A DNA stretch of 64,000 bases from Prochilodus magdalenae (GCA_024036415.1 JAMWET010005499.1:231001-295000); one strand, 5' to 3'. Counted from the stretch's first letter, positions 48,874-60,280 are shown. A program made the numbers and translations. Notes: generated from the sequence alone by a model not told the origin.

Positions 48874-49295
48874 CAAATCTAAACAGCTGTCCAATGCCAA
48901 TCATTGTAACAGATTATCTGGAAATTAAAATATGATTCTGATATCACTTTGCATTCCTATAAAAATTCAGTCTTAATCTCAGTGTAATGAAAAACTTCTG
49001 CACACAGTGTTGACACCTACATTAAAAAGTGTGTTACTATTTGTAAATTCTATTTATTTTGTATGCATATGGAACATCAAATTCAGGTATTTTATCATTT
49101 AACACTTTAATCCTAAACACAGTCATGACATATTGGGCCAAATATGTGCATGTTAGTTAGTTAGTACGTGCTATTTATATTACATCAATCACCAACACAG
49201 TGTAAAGTAAATTGTTCGATAAAGATGCTTCCAACTGTTAATCCAGAAACAAATTACAATAACAAATTAACGATACAGAACGAAACTGCATGACA

Positions 49296-49424
49296 AATTT
49301 AAGAGACCATAAAAAATGGAGAATAAATGCTAAAATGGCTGCTGTAGAAATGATATATATACATATATATATATACAGCAGCCATTTTAGCATTTATTCT
49401 CCATTTTTTATGGCCTCTTAAATT
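49296..49424. repeat. Inverted repeat, 51-bp arms (1 mismatch), 27-bp TA-rich loop
   Basis: The left arm 49296-49346 is the reverse complement of 49374-49424 at 50 of 51 positions; the mismatch is A at 49306 against C at 49414. The loop is TA-rich (gaaatgatatatatacatat...). I see no clear target-site duplication outside the arms. Fold-back transposon, template-switch product or hairpin RNA source are all possible. Confidence 0.95.
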
Positions 49425-50184
49425 CTATTTACATGCGCAAATTACTTTTCTTGTAACAATGTGTAGTAATAATATCTAGTAAAAAATTTTACCGGTAAGA
49501 ATTTCTACTAATAAAATGTCATTTCTACATCTGTAAATTGAATTATAAAGTGTGAAGTTGCTTGCAATAAAATCAAGTCAAATATATAATTGGAATCTCA
49601 GCATGTCAAATTACTCTTTGTGTATTTGGATTCCGAACACACAGGGATGGGGAGAGGGATTCGCCAAACATAAAACTGGACATAGAAAGAAGAGGCTCTT
49701 TTACATACCATGCCAGTCAAATCTGCCAGTATGAAATACCTGTTCAGTCAAGTCTTTTTCTGCTCTGTTCTACAACAGCAGTTAGAAGATTTGCCATGCT
49801 GTTCCATCCAAAAAGATCAAAACTGGTCTTTTTAATGTATTTGTTAATCACCTGATTGTGTATTTGTGCGATTTGCTGCATGTGAGACTAAAACATGTTT
49901 GTAAACATAGAAGGAAACATTATTCAATCCATGTTGGCGTCTCCCGGGTAACTTACTGCCAGAGTGATTCAGAGGTTATTTTCTGATGGATTATGTCATG
50001 TTATGAATGCATGCCGACATTTTTGAACAAAGTAAACGCACAGCCATGGCTCGCGCTGCACAAAGGTAAAACTTGCCAGTAATCCTTGTTTATGAACGGA
50101 AAACATATTATCTCCACGTCAATTTTTTTAATTAGCTTCACTGTTGGAGAAATAAATAAACACAAAGTTTCATGTTCATCTAAA

Positions 50185-50287
50185 GAAAAACAAACAGATC
50201 TTTATAGTCCCTTATAGCTGAACTACATGTACTATTGTAGTACATGTAGTTCAGCTATAAGGGACTATAAAGATCTGTTTGTTTTTC
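50185..50287. repeat. Perfect inverted repeat, 50-bp arms, 3-nt loop
   Basis: The left arm 50185-50234 and right arm 50238-50287 are exact reverse complements over 50 bp, with loop ttg at 50235-50237. The arms begin gaaaaacaaacagatctt. Pairing stops abruptly on the outer side (a/a at 50184/50288). I see no target-site duplication. Such a long perfect cruciform-former must be young, or else an artefact. Confidence 0.97.
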
Positions 50288-52290
50288 ACAAAGTGTCTGG
50301 TGAAATTCGAATAATTAGCAACAGCATTAAAATTAGGGCTTATGTTTCGGTTTTGGTTTAAGAATAGGTTAGAAGTTAGGAGCTGGGTCACCTTTAGAGT
50401 TAGGGAAAATAAAAATGTATTTTATAGATGTTTACTTCTTAGGTACCTTAAAAGTAGAGTTAACAATTCTTAGATACCTCAAAAGTGTCTAACGTATACA
50501 GTCCAAATACAGTGCTTTAACTAACATTCCACTAAAGTCTACTAAGCACAACTGAACTTAACAGTGAATTAAAATTCTAAATTGTAAATCTAATCCTGTC
50601 CTCACCTCCAAATCCTAACCCTGTTGGGAATCTAAAAAAGTTTCACCAGATAGTTTGTTAAGTGAAGTCTTAATGCTAGACTAGTTTTCTGTGGCCTTAG
50701 ATTTGCTTTGTTCTGGTTAGTAGTTGTGCTCTGACTAGGGATGGACATTGGCTCCTGACTGGTCATTACTGAAATACTGATAAGCTCCAAGACAAATGCT
50801 GCTGCTATCAGTATTTATTTAAAGGTAATTCCTTCTACATAGCAGGCATTCTGAGGTGCTAGATTGGACTAGACTGTCCTCCAAGTGACAAAGGTGTTTG
50901 CATGCCACTGATCATTCTGTGCACTCTGGTCATGGCTAGAAGTGTAAAATGTTTAAGAATTTTTAGCTTGCTTTACAAAATTACCAATTATGAAGTTAAA
51001 TGCAATATATTATAGCATAGGGGATCCCCTCTATAAACTCTACAGAGTCACAGGTCCTGTAAATATCTACAGTTTACTCCAAAGTTTGAAAGTCAGCAGA
51101 AACAGCAAGGAAAAAACACAGCCCACTTATTTAAATGCCAGTAAACATCCATTCCTTAGTTAGAAGCGGTAGTTGCATGTAAAGACGGCAACACCTGAAA
51201 CCTCATAAAACACTTGCAACACAGCGTTCCATAAATCAGTGCAGCATGTTTGCTTTAGCAACGCGACTGCTGCACAGCTGTGCAGCCTCCTGGTACTGTG
51301 ACAGATATTGAGACCTTGACGAAATGTCTTACCAGTCTAGTTATTGAAGTTCCCTACATAAAACTACAGGCAGGATATTTTGATTGCTTGAATCACTTTC
51401 TCAAAAATGCTAACAGTATTAAAAAAGTCAGTTTACAGTTCACCTTGATCCAGATTCTTAATCGATATACCCCTATCCCATCCACCTTAAGTGGTGCAGA
51501 AGTTACATACGGGCACTTCAGGCATTATAATAGTAATTGCTGCACCAATTAAGGCGGAAAATAAAAATTCACATAGGAAGCCAACTTTAGCTTCATATTA
51601 AAACTGCAGGTAGGGTAGTTTAAAAGTCTAAATGTCTTCATTAGGAAACGTTTCCAGTCAGCTTATCAAGGGGCAATAGTACTCTTAAGTCTGTAGTGAA
51701 TAATATTTTGGACAGAGGTACCAATAAGGGTCCTGACAAGTAATGTTATTAATATTGGTACAAAAAAATCCTGGTAATATCCATCTCTTGGTCTGTCTTG
51801 ATCTCAGCCATCGGCCCTGCTAACATCAGCTGCCATTAAAAAATATATTTATTTGTATTTACTTCTTTTAACGTCCACCTACACACAATGACTCATGCTC
51901 AAGCAGCCCAAACACAAATCAAGGCGTGTGTTTGTATTTGATTTAGCCAACTGGATGGGAAAATGACCACATTTGGGTTTGTAAATACAACATGAGATAT
52001 TTTATTATGATTTTAATTTGATGGAAAGTTACTGTATTGCCTTACGCAACAAAAACACATGCTTTACATTTTTACTCATTTGTGTCAATTCCTAAAATTG
52101 GGAAGAAAACACAGAGGAGTCAAAAGTGACTCAAACTTGCAGATACAGAATGCAAACCGAATTCACATGTAATTCATTACATAAATATGTAATTATTTCT
52201 AGATATTTTTCCCTTAATACTGTGTAGCAGAATGAAATTAATGTTAATTCTGCTGTATTAATTGAATCTATAGGGGTGTAGCTCACATTA

Positions 52291-52326
52291 AAATGAATAA
52301 ATAAATGAATAAATGAATAAATAAAT
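52291..52326. repeat. (AAATGAAT/AAAT)n simple repeat
   Basis: About 36 bp of aaatgaat and aaataaat units in the intron between exons a and b. Confidence 0.85.
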
Positions 52327-53105
52327 TTGGAATGTTTAAGTTTAAGTTTGAATCTAGACTCTACTTTAACCAGTCATAGTTTTGGACATGGCCTGGTCTT
52401 GGAATAGATAATGCCAATCTTAATGGGCAAACAAAAACCACTGTGATGCATTTCTTTCAGTACGGATTTAGATGTCCCTGAATCTCATAGTATTTTGTGT
52501 AATGTAATGCCCTTGAATCTCAGAGTAATTCTTTTAATGTCAAATCCAGTGTACAAAGTCAAACAACAAAAATTAGCTTCACTGTCCAGTTTATTTTGGA
52601 CTTCATTGTATATACTATTGCTGCCATATTGTCTATTGCTTACTGCCTATTTTTCCCTCTGTGAAAACACCTAGCTGTCCTTTACATTTGCACTTCATGA
52701 TAAAAGGACCTATAGAAACTGTCAAACAACAACAAAAAAAAATGGATTCATAACAATGACCTTCCAACATTGGTCTAATGCTGAACTTGCCATTTTGTTA
52801 TGACCATTACATTGACAAATTAAAAATCCTGAGATATGAGTATGTCAATTAATATTAAGCGGCATTACCTCACTATTGGAAACTGTTCACTATCTTGTGA
52901 GTCAGACAAAATACTGGCCAGCTTCCTTGTGGCATGGCGATGTGAATCACAAGGGATGATAGTGAGATAGTCCATTTCTGAAGCTGTGCAGGCATTTAAC
53001 ATTCCTTGATCCACAGTGGCATGTGTACATTGGGAATACATCATGGAAAGCATTAGCACCCACAGTGGACAGCACAGCGGCCATCCTCAGGTGCTTAACC
53101 CTTGT

Positions 53106-53442
53106 GACAGGCGGCAGTTGGCTAGAATTGTCCATATAAACAGACTCTAAGTGACTCTAGCAGAAATCACATCCACATTCAATGAAGGAGCTTGACCACT
53201 GCTTAATGGCCATTCTTTTGTATCCCCTTGATGATGTGATATTCCAGCAGGATAATGTACAATGCCATCAGACCCAGGTTGTCCAGAATTGGTTAGAGAA
53301 GCATTTTGGAGAGTTTCAACAAATGGCGTGGCCTGCACCTTTGTCCAACATGAACTTAATTGAGGAATTCCAATATCATGTCTCGTTTAAATCGTTTTAC
53401 CTTGCCAAGAGCACGCTGGCCAGTGTTCAATCTTACCCATGA
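53106..53442 (+). pseudogene. Degraded Tc1/mariner-type transposase fragment
   Basis: Two pieces are in different frames. 53106-53192 reads DRRQLARIVHINRL, a stop, then VTLAEITSTFNEGA, typical of the central part of a Tc1-like transposase. 53182-53442 reads ...DDVIFQQDNVQCH, NWLEKHFGEFQQMAWPAP and NMNLIEEF. That is the DDE-catalytic QQDN...H, W, WP..S..N.IE pattern of the C-terminal half. The region between the two is deleted and the fragment is frameshifted, so it cannot be active. The element is antisense to ttc28 and lies 170 bp past the donor of exon a. Terminal repeats were not identified. Confidence 0.85.
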
Positions 53443-53613
53443 GATAATATCTCACTACTTATAGCGATCTGAGCATTCCCTAGCCACCTGAGGCAGCACC
53501 ACTTCATAATCAGTTTACATACTGCTATCCCATGCCTTTTGGTTTGTCAGTGTACAGTACATAACAGCTTCTGCATAGCTTCTTTTACTCTCCAGTTTAA
53601 TGAAAGTGCTTAC

Positions 53614-54121
53614 CCAGGTTGGAAGAGGCACGGCCCTCTGCGGCACGGTCCTTCAGGCCTTCAGCGATGCTTAGCTGTTGCTCGTGGTACTGCTTGGCCC
53701 GCTCCAGGTCCTGCATGCAGCGGGCAGCATGGCCCAGTCCAGCGTATGCCCGCATCTCTATGGCCTTCTCCTCCAGCTCTTGGGCCAGCTCCAGTACATG
53801 GGTGTGGTAAGACATGGCCTTGTCAAAGTTTCGGCGGTAGTGGTAGGCACTGCCCAGGTTACTGTAGGCGCGAGCCTCTTCGCGCTTATCGCCCAGTGCC
53901 TTGGCAATGCCCAGGTGCTGCTCGTGGCACTGCACGGCATTGTCGAAGTCTCCCATGGCAATGTAGACGGCGCCCATATTGCCCAGCTCACGTGCCTCTG
54001 CCAGCTGGTCCTTGGACTGCTTGGCCAGCAAGACACACTGCTTGTGGCTGGCCAGGGCATTGGGGTAATCACCGATGGCCGTGTAGACGTGGCCCAGGCT
54101 GCTGAGGGCTGACGACGCTGC
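53614..54121 (-). CDS. ttc28: ttc28 exon a: TPR repeats
   Basis: First coding exon in the window, 508 nt, phase 0 in and phase 1 out. The acceptor is ttctag at 54122-54127 and the donor is GTAAGC from 53613. It encodes 169 residues beginning AASSALSSLGHVYTAIGDYP, followed by about four TPR units of 40 residues. Each unit repeats the pattern A..YxNLGxxY....G....A...H...L.IA. The short helices and G/Y/A positions fit a TPR superhelix used for protein binding. The upstream exon, expected to end in KDRE or similar, was not found between this exon and the right window edge, so that intron exceeds 9.8 kb. A degraded Tc1 transposase lies about 170 bp into the downstream intron. Confidence 0.97.
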
Positions 54122-54879
54122 CTAGAAGGGGGGCAGGGGAGGTAGAGGGAAAAGAAAAAAGATTTTTGTTTGTTGTGGTTGTTGATTCAGCACGTGAGAG
54201 GCTTTTCAATCATAGCAATATCTCTTGCCTTCTTGGAAAGGAATCCATCAAAAATGCTAATGCTGGCCATCAGTGAATTAAAGATAGGAAAGAATGGTTA
54301 GCATTATGCAAATTAGCTCATTCGAACTCGTCTTTCATTCACTGTTAGCCATGTTTGCATTGTGGCTGCAGTACTTCTTTAAAATCAGTAGCAAGGCTCT
54401 GAAGCTCTGACAACATGTTAACACTTTACTGTAGGGCAGTGTTCATAAGCCTACATGACACCTACATAAGCCTTTAAATAGATATTCATAAACACTTATT
54501 CCAGGCATCACTTGTTATAGACATTGTACTGGCCAATTTTGATGTCAAGTTGACAAATCATCTATGGCAGGTGATATTTATATTATTGTTCTGACATTAG
54601 GTTGTATCGAGGCATTTAATCTGTGTCGTAAAAGCCATGTTTTTGCCTTTGTGCCCTGCAATACTCAATGTGTTAAATCTTCTAAGAACCGCTACGGGTT
54701 TATTGCTGCTGAGAGTGCTGGTCAGCAATAGCTTAGCTAGCACAATAGCAGATCTGCTTAACACTGGACATGCTCAATGCTGGCCAGCTGAAGCACAGAC
54801 ACATGTTTAGATTATAATAATTCAAATCCAAGGGAGTGAAGGTGAATACTTATTGGTGGAAAAGCCATAAGGGTACAAT

Positions 54880-55290
54880 TAAACCTGTTCTGTGGTGTTT
54901 ATATCTGCTCATTTCACATTAGCTTAGCCAGGAGACAAACTGTTCCATATACCACAGCCAAGGTTGGATTCTAACTACTTTGTCTGGTATAATAAGTGTA
55001 GATAGCCAAATCCTACGTCTTGACAGAGCAAAAGTCGAGTGTCTGGTGTTGGACCGACAGAAAGCCTAAATCAAATCTGTGGTGTTTGGAACGGTAGCCT
55101 CTTGGCAAAGCTAACAATAGCTTAGTTAACAGGCTAAACATGCCACATACCACAGCACAGGCTTATTTCCAGCTAGCCAAAGCTAAAATGACACCTGGTT
55201 TAGAGGATATCTGAGACTGCAAAGTCTGGTGACTGATGTTAGGGTGAAAGTCAAACTCAGGCATATTCTGTGGTGTGTGTATTTGTCAGC
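54880..55290. repeat. Degenerate tandem repeat, unit about 185-190 bp
   Basis: 'aaacctgttctgtggtgttt' at about 54882, 'aaatcaaatctgtggtgttt' at 55070 and 'aaactcaggcatattctgtggtgtg' at 55254 mark three successive unit borders. Between them, 'agcttag...aggc/gagacaaac...ccatataccacagc' and 'acatgccacataccacagc' correspond. In reverse complement the family matches the repeats at 44574-45223. Confidence 0.65.
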
Positions 55291-56212
55291 CATCACTGAG
55301 CAACAGAAATGCTTCTCCTTTTTTTCTTCTTTCTGTCAGCACCACCTATCACCACCATTCAGTATAGACGCCCTCTATGAAATAGAAATGGATCTTTACA
55401 CCTTTATACCACCCAACCTAGCCATAACATAGCACTGAATAAGTGTTAAGTCAGCTTGAAAGTTGGCAAAAGTCACTTTAATCAAAGATTACAAGCAAAC
55501 AAATATTTAGTATTTTAAACTGGTATGTAAACTGGAAGTTATGATGAATCGTGTTCAGTATGAGTAGGGACATAAACTAGCAAGCTGAAGGAGCAATTCT
55601 GATTCCAAGCTGATTTCTGAAACGCAGCAACCAAATGAAAGCATGTAACTCATCCATAAAACCAAGCTTGTGTTATGGAGATCCTCCTGACCCTCGGAGT
55701 ATGCTGGATGCAGCAGGCGTGTGTCATAGCGAGACTGAGAAAGTCCACGCTTGTCTCAGAGAGAGCCACTGCTTAGTGAAAGCCTATTATCTTCCTGTGT
55801 GAGGCGCAAACAAACCCCTCTCCAGTGGCCTGATACAAACCCAGCTTCTCCAGTAGCGCACACAGTATCTTCACACAGTGTAAAGCCTTTAATTGAATCA
55901 GGATTCTCAAGGGTTAAGAGGGTTGTTAGGCAGACACACACATACACTCACACGCACAGAATGTGCTAAAAGCCCAGAGCATGCCTTCTCATAGAGCTTG
56001 CACGATCGAACCCAGAGGACCATGGGTGCTGCAGGGGGTTGGTAAAGGGGAGCTGAAAGAGGGTCTGGAGATGTAGAAGGGAGGGGCACTTATCTTTCAC
56101 AATCCAGCATCACCAAAAACAAATAAATACATTTGTTTGTAGTAACTGTACATATTGAATATCACACAGCCTTTTATTTTGTTTTCTTTTATTGTTTATC
56201 ATAGAACTTCCG

Positions 56213-56390
56213 CATTTAACCCATCCGTGAAACACTAGGAGGCAGTGAGCACACTTGCCCAGAATGGTGGGCAGTTCTATCCACAGCACCTGAGGAGCAG
56301 TTGGGGGTTAGGTGCCTTGGTTAGGGGTACTTCAGTCATGTCCTGTTGGTGAAGTGAATTGTGAAGTGAATTGAACCGGTGACCCTCCAG
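56213..56390 (+). repeat. Dispersed repeat family shared with 42284-42480
   Basis: 'acccatccgtgaaacactag', 'tgggcag', 'ccacagcacctgaggagcagttgggggttaggtgcc' and 'gaattgaaccggtgaccctcc' follow the order of a common teleost repeat. They are the reverse complement of the copy at 42284-42480. A (TA)n tract is attached directly downstream. Confidence 0.7.
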
Positions 56391-56399
56391 TCATTTATA

Positions 56400-56402
<3 letters not shown>

Positions 56403-56492
<90 letters not shown>
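56403..56492. repeat. Long (TA)n microsatellite
   Basis: About 44 uninterrupted TA units. It is likely length-polymorphic and difficult to sequence, so the true length may differ. Confidence 0.95.
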
Positions 56493-56497
<5 letters not shown>

Positions 56498-58868
56498 CCA
56501 TAGTGAGGTGACTATTTCCAGTTACCTCAGACAGAGGCACTGTGCTTGGCTGGTCTTGAGAAAGTCCACTTTACTCTAACACCAATACAAGGCAGACACT
56601 GGACTTAAGTACAATAAGACTTTTGAAATGCCTTGCTATGGCACTTGGTCATTAGCACTTGGGTGGTGCTCTTATTATTACTGGCCCCCTAATATTGCTA
56701 CTTACTGAAATTAATACGCAGCTTAATTAATGTTTATTAACACATAAATCATTCATTACCCTACATTATAGTGTCAACTTGGTCAAGACAAAGTAACAGT
56801 GGGCAACATGCAAGCTGCATTGCTCTTTTGTTATTCATTTATTTAATGAGGGGATAATCTATATTTTGCATGAGGGTCTTTAAAACGATTGTTATTCCCG
56901 TGCTCCTCAAGGTGATTTCCCTCTTCATCGTGTAGCTGGTCAGCAAGTGGCCGCTGGCAAGAGCGGCATCTCGGGAGAACAAAAGGTAAAGAGGTTTGTT
57001 TGAGCACTAAAGCTCGAGCTAATCCTGGTGCTGAGCGCTAGGCCAGCCTTAGCTGTACTCACTCCCAATCTCTGGGTGCTGCCTGGAACCAATTACCTGC
57101 AGTCATAAGGGCTTCCAGCAGTCGGCCCCAGTTTAGAGCGTCGGTGAGATGTGACGCAGGGGGATACGCAGAGGCAATTACCCTCCATCAGGAGCCTGGG
57201 CTCGTCCTGGTCACAGATAGCCTATCTGGGCCACTGCGAGTTCACGTGCAGCATTTGATTCCTCACTGCTGCATACCGGCCTGGTTCATCTCTCAGCATG
57301 GAAAAAGAACAAAGATCCCACACGCAACTTCTCTCTTTAGCTTTTCGGCCCGAAGTGAAACAAACTTCTGAATAGACTCTCTTTGAAACTGCGCTTCTAC
57401 ATTATGATCTGCCAACTGGTCTACAAAAACTGATATAATCGAAATAGAGCTGGTGTTGCTTTGAAGTGGATTATTTTATATTATAATAAATATGTATGTG
57501 AGGTAGTTCTGGCAATGGTCAAATGTACTTAAACCCACATTTAGAGAGACTACTAAACTGCATTTCTACTGTATTTTTTGAGATTAACAATTGACAATCT
57601 TATCTTTCAGGAAGGCACTGTTGAAAACATGTAACTTTTGACCGTATAAGATTTTATCTGTTGATATTTAGGATAATCAGAAAAGTTAGCTTCCTAAATG
57701 TGGCATTGGCTATCATTTCCATCAGCCAGGCTCTATTCTATAGCAGAGTTTCAGGAACTGACGCCAAAAGGAAAAGGAAGGAGAAAAACTCCTGCTGGTC
57801 CACATACTGGCCACAAAACTGTTTATTGTCTTTTATATTAAATGGCATTCTGGTCTATAATTAGAGTCTGACATGTTATTCATCACGTACTATTCTGTGG
57901 TGCAGCGTTGTATCCCTGTATCAATGTTCATCAGTTACAGTACCCAGGATGCATTGCAAAACTATGTCATACAAACATCTGGAATCCCTGTGGTGTTGTC
58001 TAATCCTCACTGCTAGCCTAGCAACAGATCTATAGTCTAATAAAAACACTACTGTAATCATTAGTGTAGGGAAAAGTCACCTTTCAGATAGAGAAGAGAA
58101 ACCAAGCTAAGCTATGGTATGTAGTCATCAGCTACCCTACTAACTTTTTTAGCTTGTTGTCCTCCTCTAAAAGTATAAGATATAAGATGAAATATCTGAC
58201 TACATTAAGACATTTGGCTTTGCAGTAATGTTAGCTATCTGGCTTCCTTCTCCGTTCACCGCCAGCTAACGTGAACAATAACAAAACCAAAACAGCCCTA
58301 AAAATGTACTCTACAGCAGCTATAGTTTTTAAAAGCTCCACCCACCTTTACAATATATCATCAGAGGGGGGTTCCTGGTTTTCAAACCGGGATTTACCAT
58401 GAACTGCTGCTGGACACTTACAACAGATATACATATGGTTACATATTTCATTCAGGCCTAAGTGTAGCTTTAAGGCTTCTAAACTGAACAACAGCGGGTT
58501 GTATAATTCGCTAAGGAGAAATTTAAGAGCTTGGAAAACACTACATCTCCAGTACTGCCCACAGCAACAATCTAATATATCATTAACTGAACAATACAAT
58601 CAATTCTGAATACGGAGTTCTCTTAAAATTAGGACTGAAGAAAAAGAGAAAATGATTAGGCCTAATACCTACACTCCTATTTGCTATGGTCGTGTCCCTC
58701 AACAATCAGCTATTCATCTCCTACCATGCCCACAATTGTAGATCTGTGGAGTGGTTACCTTGGAAACCTGACTGGATTTCTGTTAGGGGCTGTTAACTGG
58801 AAGAGCCAATTTTCGATAAAGGCGGATTTAACACCCTCTTTCCCTGTTTCCCCTAAGTCAGCGGCTCA

Positions 58869-58870
<2 letters not shown>

Positions 58871-58906
<36 letters not shown>
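58871..58906. repeat. (TG)n microsatellite
   Basis: Eighteen TG dinucleotides, followed by degenerate GT-rich sequence to about 58934. Confidence 0.95.
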
Positions 58907-58908
<2 letters not shown>

Positions 58909-59743
58909 TGTGCACGTGTTTGTGTGGGTGTGCACAAGCATGCATATGTGTGAACGCTCTCTCTCCCAGCCAGCTGAGGAAAGCTCAGACAGACAAATTC
59001 TTTTTGATTGTGGCAAAAAGCTTTGTTCCACTCCGGCAGTGAGGTCATGATAGTGGTCATCATTTCATGTCTTTGAAATGACACTGCTGACGGTAAACTC
59101 ACAGCTATTCTCAAAGTAAAGCAGTTAACCACCTCAAACTGAAAGGCAAAACAAGCTCTTCATGCAAGCCCAGTAGTGGTGCATATGCCTTCGTCTACAC
59201 ACTAAAGAAAATGTTTGACATAAAAGGGAAAATATAAAACAGCTTTTATAAATCTTACATGTCTTACTCAAAATTCCTCTAAATCAAACTGATAATCTTG
59301 ATTAAGACTGTGCAGACATGTCATTGAGGTCATGGCATTGAACTTCCTATGAACAAAAAAATGGACAAAAACCCCATCGGGATACTGGGTCGGGCCATTC
59401 CCCTGGGTTCATCTATATGGTGAGGTTAGCTCATTTTACAATTTGTAGTAAGTCACACTCTGAGTCTTTACAGCCTGAATGAAGACCTGGGTGCAGTTAG
59501 AGCAGGTTGAGAGACGCCTTGGTGATGTATTTATAGAGAAGTGTTAGGTATCAACTTTTGTTGGGTTGCTTCTAGCATTCTGTAGGACTGTTAGCATTGT
59601 AGCTCTAGCACTGCATTAATAAAGCACTATTTGGACACTAAACATGTCTTGGCTGATCAACTACCTCTGAGTTAAAAATGAATAAATTGTGTTATGAGGT
59701 TCTGTGATAAAGGTATGTACTAACAGGGTATTGTTTTGCAACA

Positions 59744-60280
59744 TACAGGGGTTGGACAATGAAACTGAAACACCTGTCATTTTAGTGTGGGAGGTCTCAT
59801 GGCTAAATTGGACCAGCCTGGTGGCCAGTCTTCACTAATTGCACATTGCACCAGTAAGAGCAGAGTGTGAAGGTTCAGTTAGCAGGTAAGAGCACAGTTT
59901 TGCTCAAAATACTGCAATGCACACAACATTATGGGTGACATACCAGAGTTCAAAAGAGGACAAACTGTTGGTGCACGTCTTGCTGGTGCATCTGTGACCA
60001 AGACAGCAAGTCTTTGTGATGTATCAAGAGCCACGGTATCCATGGTAATGTCAGCATACCACCAAGAAGGACAAACCTCCACCAGCATCACGTAGTGACC
60101 TGGCCACTATCCTGCAAGAAGAATGGCTTAAACTCCCTCTGACCACTGTGCAGGACGCAGTATATGTCATTCCCAAGACCAACTGACGCTGTATTGGCCG
60201 CAAACGGAGGCCCTACACCATACTAATAAATGATTGTGGTCTAAAACCAGGTGTTTCAGTTTCATTGTCCAACCCCTGTA
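59744..60280 (+). mobile_element. Non-autonomous Tc1-like transposon with perfect 31-bp TIRs and TA target sites
   Basis: The left terminal repeat 59746-59776 (caggggttggacaatgaaac...) is an exact reverse complement of the right terminal repeat 60248-60278 over 31 bp. TA dinucleotides flank both ends (59744-59745, 60279-60280), as expected for Tc1/mariner insertion. The 533-bp element is far shorter than an autonomous Tc1 (about 1.2-1.6 kb). It retains only the two ends of a transposase gene, so it is an internal-deletion derivative that would need a transposase supplied in trans. Confidence 0.95.
59931..60183 (+). pseudogene. Tc1-like transposase remnant (N-terminal HTH joined to C-terminal scrap)
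   Basis: 59931-60095 is an ATG-started frame of 54 codons. It reads MGDIPEFKRGQTVGARLAGA, then SVTKTASLCDVSRATVSMVM. This is the first helix-turn-helix (paired-like) of Tc1-type transposases. After a stop, 60097-60183 reads DLATILQEEWLKLP and then TTVQDAV.VIPKTN, like the extreme C-terminus (…L...EW.klP). The DDE catalytic core is absent. The product cannot transpose. Confidence 0.88.

Larger units (their letters stand above)
37025..53613. other. 16.6 kb intron between ttc28 exons a and b
   Basis: No gene is supported. Identified content: two copies of a repeat like a SINE or LINE tail (43480-43758 and 45955-46300), a 'tcaagtcaagatttattta' repeat (44709-44950), members of a degenerate 190-bp family (44574-44705, 45062-45223), an 88-bp-type duplication (47111-47337), a tRNA-derived SINE (48658-48873), two inverted repeats (49296-49424, 50185-50287), an AAATGAAT run (52291-52326) and a Tc1 transposase remnant (53106-53442). 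The stretch 37654-38163 is an unexplained 169-codon open frame on the minus strand. Confidence 0.6.
753..54121 (-). other. ttc28: ttc28 gene, internal part (15 coding exons; gene continues past both window edges)
   Basis: Gene-level entry. Fifteen minus-strand exons with GT-AG borders join into one open frame of 4665 nt (1555 codons). Their entry/exit phases are mutually consistent: 0-1, 1-2, 2-1, 1-0, 0-1, 1-1, 1-2, 2-2, 2-0, 0-0, 0-2, 2-1, 1-0, 0-1, 1-0. The product has about 20 tandem TPRs of the 40-residue LGN/Pins-like type, a linker, and a CHAT domain. I recognise this architecture and many exact segments as vertebrate TTC28 (TPRBK). From the literature, TTC28 is a large cytoplasmic scaffold reported at the spindle midzone and midbody with Aurora B, acting in late mitosis. 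The first exon here continues from an upstream exon (starts AASSALSSLG in phase 0). The last ends in phase 0 after a conserved ETGEQLISR stretch, where vertebrate TTC28 continues for several hundred residues. No promoter, start codon, stop codon or polyA site lies in the window. Confidence 0.97.

Noticed and set aside
52291..52326. Regular short repeats considered as a CRISPR-like array
   Set aside because: Simple AAATGAAT microsatellite without spacers; no CRISPR is expected or seen in an animal nuclear genome.
53539..54112. Long plus-strand open frames of 188 and 144 codons
   Set aside because: They are antisense shadows of ttc28 exon a; the minus-strand reading gives clean TPRs with splice sites.
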